NCBI GenBank assembly: GCA_002389055.1
Contig: DGNT01000161.1
Location: 1 to 43,642, forward strand
DNA: 43,642 nt
From: Alcanivorax sp. UBA4485
Lineage (GTDB): Bacteria; Pseudomonadota; Gammaproteobacteria; Pseudomonadales; Alcanivoracaceae
Direction: 5' to 3'
In this document: positions 8,330 through 15,526 of the stretch, in pieces
Position numbering within the stretch: position 1 is the first letter of the stretch
How the letters are laid out: every line of letters begins with the position of its first letter
Translations under genes and position numbers: made by a program
Notes under the pieces: generated by a model
Databases searched by the model: none
Seen by the model: only the letters and a program-made list of their open reading frames with translations
What the model was told of the DNA's origin: nothing

Positions 8330-8443
8330 GGGCAATCCGGTATCCGTGGTTGATCAGGCCATTGTCCATGGCCGCCAATCGTGGACAATGGCTGAAACAA
8401 CCATTCCGGCGGCGGGCGCGTCAGTGCCCAAGAGGTGAGCACC

Positions 8444-8761
8444 ATGAACGAGATCAAGCAATCCGGATTCGAGAGCTTTCAGGAGTTCTACCCCTACTAT
8501 CTGCAGGAGCACACCGACCCGACCTGCCGTCGGCTGCATTTCTTCGGCACCCTTGGGCTGTTCGCGGTGCTGGCCGGCGTTCTGATCACCGGCAACCTGT
8601 GGGGGCTGTTGTTGCTGCCGGTGGTGGGCTACGGCTTCGCCTGGGTGGGGCACTTCTTCTTCGAGCACAATCGCCCGGCCACCTTCAAGCACCCCTGGTA
8701 CAGCCTGGCCGGTGACTTCGTGATGTTTAAGGACATCCTCACCGGGCGTATTCGCTGGTGA
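8444..8761 (+). CDS. Mpo1-like (DUF962) small membrane protein
   Basis: 105 residues, with the family opening FxxFYPYYLQEHTDPTCRRLHFFGT, two hydrophobic segments (LGLFAVLAGVLITGNLWGLLLLPVVGYGFAW) and a histidine-rich end (GHFFFEHNRPATFKHPWYS). This is the DUF962 family that includes yeast Mpo1, an Fe(II)-dependent dioxygenase acting on 2-hydroxy fatty acids in alpha-oxidation; the conserved histidines at EH, LH, GH, EH and KH are candidate iron ligands. Whether the bacterial member does this chemistry is not shown by the sequence. The ATG at 8444 is preferred: AGAGG lies nine bases upstream, whereas the in-frame GTG at 8435 overlaps that site. The stop overlaps the start of the next gene (GTGA). 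Confidence 0.85.
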   Translation: MNEIKQSGFESFQEFYPYYLQEHTDPTCRRLHFFGTLGLFAVLAGVLITGNLWGLLLLPVVGYGFAWVGHFFFEHNRPATFKHPWYSLAGDFVMFKDILTGRIRW

Positions 8762-9183
8762 CCCTGGCACAGCGGTTCGTCCCCGGTGAGGCGCCGGCCC
8801 GGCGCGACGACAAGCCGGACCTGGACAGCCCGGCGCGCATCGAGGCGATGGTGGATTCGTTCTACCAGCGGGTGCTGGACGACCCGCTGCTGGCGCCGGT
8901 GTTTCTGGAGGTGGCGCGCATCGATCTTGACGAGCATCTGCCGCTGATCGCCGCCTACTGGAAAAAGATGCTGCTCGGCGATACCGCCTACGACCGGCAC
9001 ATGATCGCCAAGCACCGCGCGGTGCATGACAAGCAGCCGCTTACCGGCGCCCACCACGAACGCTGGCTGGCCCTGTTCACCGCCAACCTGCAGGCACACT
9101 TCAGCGGCCCCAATACCGACCGCGCCCGCCTGCTCGCCGCCCGCGTCATGGACAACCTCTACCGACAGCTCTCTCAACGCTAG
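8758..9183 (+). CDS. Truncated haemoglobin, probably group III
   Basis: 141 residues. The globin pattern is IEAMVDSFYQRVLDDPLLAPVF for helices A-B, an AYWKKMLLG stretch for helix E, then RHMIAKHRAVH and HHERWLALF. By alignment from memory with group III truncated globins, His86 (in AKHRAVH) is the likely proximal haem ligand. The N-terminal ~25 residues are extra and charged. Translation starts at GTG 8758 and overlaps the stop of the Mpo1-like gene by four bases (GTGA), so the two are translationally coupled. Possible roles are oxygen delivery, NO or peroxide chemistry; none is decided by the sequence. Followed 33 bases later by repeat C. Confidence 0.85.
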   Translation: MTLAQRFVPGEAPARRDDKPDLDSPARIEAMVDSFYQRVLDDPLLAPVFLEVARIDLDEHLPLIAAYWKKMLLGDTAYDRHMIAKHRAVHDKQPLTGAHHERWLALFTANLQAHFSGPNTDRARLLAARVMDNLYRQLSQR

Positions 9184-9216
9184 TTAGCCGGAAGGCTGTC
9201 TCTCCATCGGGGGCGA

Positions 9217-9319
9217 GCCTCTGTGCCGGGACCTTCCGGGAACGCCGTGAATACGTCCCTGTAGGCTCCCTGTCGAACGTCCTGTTCTCCAGGGTCCCGG
9301 AAGGTCCCGGCACAGAGGC
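9217..9319. repeat. Long inverted repeat, copy C
   Basis: Bases 9217-9241 and 9295-9319 are a perfect 25-base inverted repeat enclosing 53 bases that match the reverse complement of the centre of copy B at 51 of 53 positions. The stem shares the inner ten bases (CCTTCCGGGA) and a TCTGTG block with copy B but differs in the block between them and at the outer end, with matching changes in the opposite arm. It lies between the globin gene and the 3' end of the CoA-transferase gene. Confidence 0.92.
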
Positions 9320-9397
9320 GCGCTGAGGGAAACGTCACCGCCACGGGCCCACCCGATTCCGCGCGGGCTTTCTGGAGAGAACGAACACTCTGGGATC

Positions 9398-9460
9398 CTG
9401 CCGGCCGGCAGAGCCGGCCTTTCGCTTGCAAGGCAAGCTCCCACAAGCCCGCTCCCACAA
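9398..9460. repeat. REP-like palindromic remnants
   Basis: A 14-base perfect palindrome CTGCCGGCCGGCAG (9398-9411) is followed by a hairpin GCTTGC-AAG-GCAAGC (9424-9438) and a direct repeat of GCTCCCACAA (9437-9446 and 9451-9460). GCTCCCACAA is the end of the REP-like sequence also seen at 13636-13779 and 41593-41621. This and copy C fill the 303-base gap before 9487; no gene is visible in it. Confidence 0.6.
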
Positions 9461-9486
9461 GGTTCGCTATACCCTTTGCCCGAGTG

Positions 9487-10689
9487 TCAAGCGCCGAACA
9501 CACCCTCGGCTTTCAGGCGCTGGAATTCTTCCTCGGACAAGCCAAGCTCGCCGCGCGCCACGGCTTCGGTGTCGCCGCCGGCGTCGCCGCCGGGCCAGCG
9601 CGTGGCGCCGGGGGTGCCGCCCAGGCGCGGCATTATGGCGGGGATTTTCAGCGGCGCGCCGTTGATTTCGACCTGCTGGAACAGGCCGCGGGCCTGGAAG
9701 TGCGGGTCAGCCATCATGTCGGCGGCACTGTAGATCGGGCCGCAGGGCACCCGGTTGGCTTCCAGCTTTTGCAGCACCTCGGGGCTGGGCAGGGTGGCGC
9801 ACCAGGCCTCGATGGCGCCGTCGATTTCCGCTTCGTTTTCCACCCGCCCCGGGTTCTTCGCCAGGCGCGGATCCTCGGCGAGATCGACACGCCCCGCGGT
9901 GGTCATCAAACGTTTAAAAATGGAATCACCGTTGCCGCCGATAATCACGTATTTGCCGTCCGCGCAGCGGTAGGTGTTGGTGGGCACGATGCCGGTGACG
10001 GTGGAGCCGGCGGGCTGGCGTATCTCGCCGGCGCCGTCGAATTCCGGGATCACCGCTTCCAGCAGATTGAACACCGATTCGAACAGAGCCACATCGACCA
10101 CCTGGCCCTGCTTGCTGCTGTGGCGTTCGAGCAACGCCAGGGCGATGCCCAGGGCCGCGTGCAGCCCGGCCACGGTGTCGCCCAGGGACAGGTTGGGGCG
10201 CACCGGGCGCTCGCCGGGGAAGCCGTTCACGTAGCGCAGGCCGCCGATGCCCTCGCACACCGACGCATAGCCCGGTTTGTCCGCGTAGGGGCCGTCCTGG
10301 CCATAGCCGGAGATGCGTGTGTAGATCAGGCCCGGATTGCTCTCCTTGAAGCGCTCCGGCCCGAGCCCCCAGTTTTCCAGGGTGCCGGGGCGGAAGTTTT
10401 CGATCAGCACGTCGCTGTCGTCGATCAGGCGCGCCGCCAGTTCGCGGCCGGCGTCGCTCTTCAGGTCCAGGGTCACGGAGCGCTTGTTGCGGCCCAGGCT
10501 GCGCCACCAGAACGAGGTGCCGGTGTCGTCCAGGGTGCGCCAGCCGCGAATCGGGTCGCCGCCGGGCGGCTCCACCTTGATCACCTCGGCGCCGAAATAG
10601 GCCAGCAGGGTGCCGGCGAAGGGGCCGGCCAGCAACTGCCCCAGTTCCACCACTTTGACGCCGGCCAGCGGCAATGCCCGTTGGTTCAT
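9487..10689 (-). CDS. CaiB/BaiF family CoA-transferase
   Basis: 400 residues, the normal length of a class III (formyl-CoA transferase type) CoA-transferase. The N-terminus LAGVKVVELGQLLAGPFAGTLLAYFGAEVIKVEPP is the family opening; SVTLDLKSDAGRELAARLIDDSDVLIENFRPGTLE and the SGYGQDGPYADKPGYA segment follow; Asp171 in NLSLGDTVAGLHAALG is placed like the catalytic aspartate that carries the acyl intermediate in Frc. The enzyme swaps CoA between two carboxylic acids in the cytosol; acceptor and donor are unknown. It is a single gene transcribed towards the repeat region and diverges from trmH, with 130 bases between starts. Confidence 0.92.
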   Translation of the reverse strand: MNQRALPLAGVKVVELGQLLAGPFAGTLLAYFGAEVIKVEPPGGDPIRGWRTLDDTGTSFWWRSLGRNKRSVTLDLKSDAGRELAARLIDDSDVLIENFRPGTLENWGLGPERFKESNPGLIYTRISGYGQDGPYADKPGYASVCEGIGGLRYVNGFPGERPVRPNLSLGDTVAGLHAALGIALALLERHSSKQGQVVDVALFESVFNLLEAVIPEFDGAGEIRQPAGSTVTGIVPTNTYRCADGKYVIIGGNGDSIFKRLMTTAGRVDLAEDPRLAKNPGRVENEAEIDGAIEAWCATLPSPEVLQKLEANRVPCGPIYSAADMMADPHFQARGLFQQVEINGAPLKIPAIMPRLGGTPGATRWPGGDAGGDTEAVARGELGLSEEEFQRLKAEGVFGA

Positions 10690-10770
10690 GGACGGTCCTC
10701 GTTCCAGGTTCTGTGCTCGGGGAAAGCTCTAGTGTGCCCAAGGTGGACGGGATTGTCCGCCCGGCGCGCG

Positions 10771-10790
10771 CGGCGATGCTACAATCGCCG
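10771..10790 (+). promoter_or_regulatory. -10-like TACAAT inside a perfect inverted repeat, before trmH
   Basis: CGGCGAT (10771-10777) and ATCGCCG (10784-10790) are a perfect inverted repeat around GCTACA; the -10-like TACAAT (10780-10785) sits within it. A TTGTCC (10753-10758) lies 21 bases upstream, too far for an ordinary -35. It may be a promoter with an operator over its -10, or simply a GC-rich hairpin. Confidence 0.35.
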
Positions 10791-10819
10791 CCGTTGTGCC
10801 CGCTACCCCTGGAGACCCG

Positions 10820-11521
10820 ATGACCCCGGAACGACACCGGCGCCTGTGCGCCGCCCTGGACCGACGCCAGCCGGACTTGTCCGTGATTCTGGAAGGGGTG
10901 CACAAGCCGCACAACATCAACGCCATCGTGCGTACCTGCGACGCGGTGGGCGTGCTGGATGTCCATGCGGTACTGCCGGAAAACCGGGCGCGGGCCTCGG
11001 CCAGCAGCGCCATGGGCTCGCAGCGCTGGGTCTACGTGCATGAGCACGACAGCGGCCCGGAGGCTGTGGCCGCCGCCCGGGCCCAGGGGCAGCAGGTGCT
11101 GGCGGCGCATTTCTCCGACACCGCCGTGCCCTACCGGGAGGTGGATTTCACCCGCCCCACGGCGGTGCTGTTCGGTACCGAGAAGTTCGGCATCACCGAA
11201 CGCACCGTGGCCGCCGTGGACCAGCATGTGATCATTCCCATGATGGGCATGGTGTCCTCGTTCAATGTCAGTGTGGCGGCGGCGATCATTCTCTCCGAGG
11301 CCTGCGAGCAACGCCGCGCGGCCGGGCTGTACCAACAGCGCCGGCTCAGCGAAGCGCGCTACCAGCACGCCTTCTTCCGCTGGGCGCACCCGCGTCTGGC
11401 GGCGCTTTGCGAACGTTACGGCGTGCCGTACCCGGCCCTGGATGACGAGGGCCGCATTGCCGAGCCGCGACGTTTCGACTTCCTACTCAGCGAGGCTGTC
11501 CGCCGTGGCGAAGACGCTTGA
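10820..11521 (+). CDS. trmH: tRNA (guanosine-18-2'-O)-methyltransferase
   Basis: 233 residues, close to the ~229 of E. coli TrmH. SPOUT (knotted) methyltransferase features: motif 1 VHKPHNINAIVRTCDAVGV with the catalytic Arg and Asn, motif 2 TAVLFGTEKFGIT, and motif 3 HVIIPMMGMVSSFNVSVAAAIILSEA, which form the SAM-binding knot. The C-terminal extension (AAGLYQQRRLSEARYQHAFFRWAHPRLAALCERYG) is typical of TrmH. It methylates the ribose of G18 in the tRNA D-loop. The ATG at 10820 has GGAG six bases ahead; a GTG at 10796 in frame lacks a site. The 3' end overlaps the next gene by 17 bases. Confidence 0.93.
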   Translation: MTPERHRRLCAALDRRQPDLSVILEGVHKPHNINAIVRTCDAVGVLDVHAVLPENRARASASSAMGSQRWVYVHEHDSGPEAVAAARAQGQQVLAAHFSDTAVPYREVDFTRPTAVLFGTEKFGITERTVAAVDQHVIIPMMGMVSSFNVSVAAAIILSEACEQRRAAGLYQQRRLSEARYQHAFFRWAHPRLAALCERYGVPYPALDDEGRIAEPRRFDFLLSEAVRRGEDA

Positions 11522-12176
11522 CCCTAACCCGCCCCTCGATCTTCAAGCGCGTCTGAACCGCCTGCTGCCCAATATCCGTCTGTTGGCCACGCCATTGCCG
11601 CTGGTGCCGGCGCTGCGGCTGTGGCTGCTTGACGAACTGGTGGACGAGCGGCTCGACCAGGACGTCGCCAACGCCCTGATGGAAGCGCCGCCGTACTGGT
11701 CGCTGTGCTGGGCCTCCGGCCAGGTGCTGGCTCGCCATCTGCTGGCGCACCCGGAGTGGGTGCGTGGCAAAACCCTGGTGGATGTGGGGCCGGGCTCCGG
11801 GGTGGTGGCGATCGCCGCCGCCCTGGCGGGGGCGCGCCGCGTGATCGCCTGCGACCTGGACCCGGACGCGCTGGCCGCCACCGCCGCCAACGCCGTGCTC
11901 AACGGCGTGGAGGTGGCGCTCAGCGACGATCTGGAGGCCTGCCTGGCCGACGCCGACTGCATCAGCGCCGCCGACATTCTCTATGATCGGGACAATCTAC
12001 CGCTGCTGGAACGCTTCCACGCCAGCGGCCTGCCGATACTGCTGGCCGACTCCCGAATCCCCGATCTTGATCCGCCCGGTTTGACGTTGCTCGGCACCTG
12101 GCAGGCCTCCACCTGGCCGGACCTGGGTGAGTCCGGCGAGTACAACCGGGTGAGAATCTTTGCGTCGGAACCCTGA
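11505..12176 (+). CDS. Class I SAM-dependent methyltransferase, ETFB-lysine methyltransferase-like
   Basis: 223 residues from the GTG at 11505, which lies inside the end of trmH and is preceded by GAGG nine bases upstream; reading the frame further upstream only gives a shadow of trmH. The SAM-binding motif I is TLVDVGPGSGVVAIAAALAGA, motif II RVIACDLDPDALAAT, and ADILYDRDNLPLLERF is the post-II region; PPYWSLCWASGQVLARHLL before motif I resembles the PrmA/METTL20 group of protein-lysine methyltransferases that modify electron-transfer flavoprotein beta in mitochondria and some bacteria. The target is inferred, not shown. The overlap with trmH implies coupled translation. Confidence 0.82.
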   Translation: MAKTLDPNPPLDLQARLNRLLPNIRLLATPLPLVPALRLWLLDELVDERLDQDVANALMEAPPYWSLCWASGQVLARHLLAHPEWVRGKTLVDVGPGSGVVAIAAALAGARRVIACDLDPDALAATAANAVLNGVEVALSDDLEACLADADCISAADILYDRDNLPLLERFHASGLPILLADSRIPDLDPPGLTLLGTWQASTWPDLGESGEYNRVRIFASEP

Positions 12177-12220
12177 CCCCGGTCTTGGGTCGAAGCTTGC
12201 GTTACGCACCGTTGATTCAC

Positions 12221-12237
12221 AGGAGGGTTTGACCTTG
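12221..12237 (+). promoter_or_regulatory. Strong ribosome-binding site fixing a TTG start
   Basis: AGGAGGG (12221-12227) is followed after seven bases by TTG (12235-12237), in frame with the protease gene. It is the best Shine-Dalgarno match in this operon and decides the start: the signal peptide follows directly, while reading upstream to 12160 adds a non-secretory 25-residue extension overlapping the previous gene. Confidence 0.75.
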
Positions 12238-13617
12238 CGCACCGCTCTGAAACGACCTCTCGATTTGATTAGTGCCGTGGTTCTGATGAGCCTGTTGTCG
12301 GCGTCCGCCGGCGCCGCCTTGCCGACGCGTATCGCCAGCGGTGAAGAGTTGCCGTCGCTGGCGCCGATGGTGGAAAAGACCGCCCCGGCGGTGGTCAATA
12401 TCGCCATTGAAACCCGGGTGCGCGCGGCCCAGAACCCGCTGATGCAGGACCCGTTCTTCCGTCGCTTTTTCGATATGCCGGATCAGGCGCCCAGCCGCCG
12501 GGCGGTATCCGCCGGCTCCGGGGTGATTGTCGACGCCGATCAGGGCTACGTGCTCACCAACGCCCATGTGGCGCGCAACGCCGACAAAATCGAAGTGACC
12601 CTGATCGACGGCCGCGAGCTGTCGGCGGAGCTGGTGGGCCTGGACGAGGAAGTCGACCTGGCGGTGCTGAAACTGGAAAGCGCCGAAGATCTGACACAGA
12701 TTCGCATCGCCGATTCCGCCGGTCTCAAGGTTGGTGATTTCGTGGTCGCCATCGGCAACCCCTTCGGTCTTGGGCAAACGGTGACCTCCGGCATCGTGTC
12801 GGCACTGGGCCGCACCGGCCTGGGTATCGAGGGCTACGAGAATTTCATTCAAACCGACGCCTCGATTAACCCGGGCAATTCCGGCGGCGCGCTGGTCAAT
12901 CTCAACGGCGAACTGGTAGGCATCAACACCGCCATCCTCGCCCCCGCCGGCGGCAACGTGGGCATCGGCTTCGCCATCCCCACCAATATGGCGGTGAACG
13001 TAATGGACCAGTTGATCGAACACGGCGAAGTACGGCGCGGGGTGCTCGGCGTCACTATTCAGGAGCTCACCGAGGAACTGGCCAGCGCCTTCAAGGTGGA
13101 TCGCCGCAAGGGCGTGGTGATCACCAATGTGCTGCCGGACAGCGCCGCCGATGAAGCCGGCCTGAAAGCCGGTGACGTGGTGCTGGAAGTGGACGGCCAG
13201 CCGGTGGACCGGGTCTCGGACTTGCGCAACAAGGTCGGGTTGTCGCCGGTGGGCGAGAAAATCGAAATGACCATTCAACGGGACGGCCGCCGCAAGACGG
13301 TCACCGCGGTGATCAGCGAATCCGGCCTCGGCGCCGACGCCGGCGACGGCGTGTCTTCTCACCTGCAAGGCGCCAACCTGCGTGACCTGCGCGACGGCGA
13401 GCTTGATTACGTCAAACAGGGCGTGCTGGTGGAAAACGTGGCGCGGAATTCCGCCGCCTGGCGCGCCGGCCTGCGGCGCGGCGACGTGATCGTTAATGTG
13501 AACCGTCAAGACGTCAACAATTTGGAGCAGTTACGTGCAGCCGTGCCGGATAAGGACGCCGCGCTGCTGCTGCGCATTAACCGAGAGGGCGGAGTGTTCT
13601 TCGCCGTGGTCCGCTAA
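12235..13617 (+). CDS. degQ: DegP/DegQ-type periplasmic serine protease (MucD-like)
   Basis: 460 residues from the TTG start: signal peptide (LISAVVLMSLLSASAGA), HtrA protease domain, then two PDZ domains. The catalytic triad is His111 (VLTNAHVARN), Asp141 (LDEEVDLAVLKL) and Ser216 (INPGNSGGALVNL), with spacing like DegP. PDZ1 runs about residues 265-355 (GVLGVTIQELTEEL to TAVISE), PDZ2 about 370-460 (YVKQGVLVENVARNSAAWRAGLRRGDVIVNVN). The loop before the first strand pair is short, as in DegQ/MucD rather than DegP. Such proteases degrade or refold damaged envelope proteins. MucD, DegP and DegQ cannot be separated with certainty from sequence alone. It follows the methyltransferase gene by 58 bases. 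Confidence 0.92.
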   Translation: MRTALKRPLDLISAVVLMSLLSASAGAALPTRIASGEELPSLAPMVEKTAPAVVNIAIETRVRAAQNPLMQDPFFRRFFDMPDQAPSRRAVSAGSGVIVDADQGYVLTNAHVARNADKIEVTLIDGRELSAELVGLDEEVDLAVLKLESAEDLTQIRIADSAGLKVGDFVVAIGNPFGLGQTVTSGIVSALGRTGLGIEGYENFIQTDASINPGNSGGALVNLNGELVGINTAILAPAGGNVGIGFAIPTNMAVNVMDQLIEHGEVRRGVLGVTIQELTEELASAFKVDRRKGVVITNVLPDSAADEAGLKAGDVVLEVDGQPVDRVSDLRNKVGLSPVGEKIEMTIQRDGRRKTVTAVISESGLGADAGDGVSSHLQGANLRDLRDGELDYVKQGVLVENVARNSAAWRAGLRRGDVIVNVNRQDVNNLEQLRAAVPDKDAALLLRINREGGVFFAVVR

Positions 13618-13635
13618 GGCTGGTTGAAACGGGCC

Positions 13636-13779
13636 TTGTGGGAGCGGGCCCAGCCCGCGAAAGGGAGCGAAGCTCCCGGCAGGATGCCAGAGACGTCTGA
13701 AGGCGGGCACTAACCAGGTCTCTGGTATCCCGCCGGGTGGCTAGCGCCACCCTTTCGCGGGCAGGGCCCGCTCCCACAA
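13636..13779. repeat. 144-base REP-type element forming a four-helix cloverleaf
   Basis: The outer arms 13636-13662 and 13753-13779 pair over 27 bases with one mismatch; each begins or ends with the REP-like TTGTGGGAGCGGGC / GCCCGCTCCCACAA. Inside, three hairpins follow without a spare base: 13663-13677 (GGGAGC-GAA-GCTCCC), 13678-13734 (17-base arms with one mismatch and one G-T pair, 23-base loop), and 13735-13752 (GGGTGGC-TAGC-GCCACCC). It fills the space between the convergent protease and beta-helix genes and has no T-run typical of a terminator. Confidence 0.9.
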
Positions 13780-13792
13780 AGAGCGGCCGGGG

Positions 13793-15451
13793 CTAGTTTA
13801 GAGGGAAGTCGGTCCAGCCGTCCGTCCAGTCGCGGGCGGCGCCGGGCCGGATGGCGCCGATATACAGTGCGGATTCATCCCAGAACTCCCCTTGGGGCGG
13901 CGCCACGGCGCCGTCCTTTAGGGCCGAGGTGCCGCCGGGGGCGAAGTCCGGGTTCACGGTGCTGCTCACATCGCGGCTGAACTGCGGATCCACGGCGAAG
14001 CGCGCGCCCACGGTGTCGCGGAAGTAGGCGGCTTCGTCGAGGCCGCCGTCGTCGTCCGCGGTTCCGCTTTCGTCCTCGAAATAGCTGATGCCGCGCCCGC
14101 CGATGTCGTTGATCGCCAGGGCCTCGAACGTCAGGCGCCCGTTGTCCAGATTGGCCACCGTCACCGCGTCCTTGATGTCCACCGCTTCCCCCGAAAAGCC
14201 GTGCAGGAACAGGTTGTGGAAATGCCCGCCGGTGCCTTCGCGCAACGTCATGGCGCGGTGGTGACGGGTGTGGCTGCGCGGGCTCACCAGGGTGACGTTG
14301 TACATCACCGGTTCCGACATCGGCTCGGCGTCGTGCTGGCCGCCGTTGTTGTCCGCCTCGAAGGCGTTGTCGCCGCTGTTCGGGTGCTGCTGCGCAATCA
14401 GGAATTGCACCCGGCCGCGCCAGCCCCAGTCCCAGTCCAGCGAATCGTCGCCGGCGCCGGTGATCAGAACGTGGCGCAGGTCCGCGGTGCCACCGAACAT
14501 TTCCACGCCGTCGTCCAGAGAGCGGTGCACCTGCACATGGCGGACAATGGTGCCGCTGCCGCAACCGCCCAGGGTCAGGCCGTTGAGTTCGTTGTTGGCG
14601 TACACCTCGAAGCCGGCGAACTCGATGCGCGCGTACTCCAGCACGCCGCAACTGCCGTCGGCGTCGTCGCCGCCGAAGGCGCCGCGGGTATCGGTGGCCG
14701 GCACCCCTTCGATCTGCGCGTCGGCCTGGTTCACCGGCGCCGAGCCGAGCAGCACCACGCCGCCCCAGTCGCCGGGGGCGCGGGTGCCCTCCGGTTGCCC
14801 GCTGGTGAACACGATCGGCGTATCCGCGCTGCCGGCGGCGTGCAGGCTGGCGCCCCGCGTCACCACCAACGCCGACCCCGGCTGCCCCTCAATACGGGTG
14901 CCCGGCTCGATAGTGAGACGCGCGCCGTCCTCCACATAAACGATACCGTCCAATACCCAGGTGCGGTCGGCGGACCAGCGGTGCTCGCCGGTGAGCGGGC
15001 CGGCCACCACCTGGCGTCCGGAGAGCAGGCCGCCGATGTAAGGCTGCAAGAACACCCCGGCGGCAATCACGCCGACCAGCGCCAGTGTGCCCAGGCCCAG
15101 CCACCAAAGGGTCGATGAGCGTGGCGACGTCGTGGCGTTCCCGGAGGTGTGCTGGGCGGTGTGCTGGGGGGAAGCGGGCGCCGTATTGTTACCGGCCGGC
15201 GAAGGGGCGCTGGTTTTATGCAGCAGGCCACCCTGGCGGTTGGCCGCTTTCAGCTTGCGGCCCAGTTCGCGGATGCGCGGGTGTTCGCTGGACAGCGCCT
15301 TCTCGATTACCTCGGCGCGGTACTGCGAGTCGTTAAGGAGCGTGTTGAAGTGGATAAAGCGCAGCGAACCGTCGCCGCTTTGATCGTAGTTTTGTTTCAG
15401 TTGCCACAGCAGTTCCACGAGCTGTGCCCGTGGTGACGATTCGCCACTCAT
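13793..15451 (-). CDS. Membrane-anchored right-handed beta-helix protein
   Basis: 552 residues; function unknown. Residues 1-75 are a charged, helical, probably cytoplasmic domain (RAQLVELLWQLKQNYD, then EKALSSEHPRIRELGRKLKAA). A low-complexity Ala/Ser/Thr/Pro/Asn linker follows, then one membrane helix (WWLGLGTLALVGVIAAGVFL, about 115-135). The periplasmic part looks like a right-handed parallel beta-helix: repeated short strands such as GARLTIEPGTRIEGQPGSALVV, APGDWGGVVLLGSAPV, GTIVRHVQVHRSLDDGVEMFGG and ADLRHVLITGAGDDSLDWDWG, many acidic turns that could hold calcium, and two cysteines (SCGVLEY, GGCGSG) near each other. The ATG at 15451 is chosen because GGGGAGG precedes it; an ATG at 15481 lacks a site. 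Transcribed with the GMC gene 75 bases upstream. Confidence 0.75.
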   Translation of the reverse strand: MSGESSPRAQLVELLWQLKQNYDQSGDGSLRFIHFNTLLNDSQYRAEVIEKALSSEHPRIRELGRKLKAANRQGGLLHKTSAPSPAGNNTAPASPQHTAQHTSGNATTSPRSSTLWWLGLGTLALVGVIAAGVFLQPYIGGLLSGRQVVAGPLTGEHRWSADRTWVLDGIVYVEDGARLTIEPGTRIEGQPGSALVVTRGASLHAAGSADTPIVFTSGQPEGTRAPGDWGGVVLLGSAPVNQADAQIEGVPATDTRGAFGGDDADGSCGVLEYARIEFAGFEVYANNELNGLTLGGCGSGTIVRHVQVHRSLDDGVEMFGGTADLRHVLITGAGDDSLDWDWGWRGRVQFLIAQQHPNSGDNAFEADNNGGQHDAEPMSEPVMYNVTLVSPRSHTRHHRAMTLREGTGGHFHNLFLHGFSGEAVDIKDAVTVANLDNGRLTFEALAINDIGGRGISYFEDESGTADDDGGLDEAAYFRDTVGARFAVDPQFSRDVSSTVNPDFAPGGTSALKDGAVAPPQGEFWDESALYIGAIRPGAARDWTDGWTDFPLN

Positions 15452-15526
15452 GATGCCCCCTCCCCGGACGGAATTCCCCATTGCAGGGAACGCAGTCTGG
15501 GAGCGGGGCGTTACAGTGCGATGAAA

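Noticed and set aside
6721..9319. CRISPR array or integron attC cluster
   Set aside because: The copies are far apart, in mixed orientation, with genes between them; there are no regular spacers and no integrase gene, and the conserved part is the loop rather than the ends.
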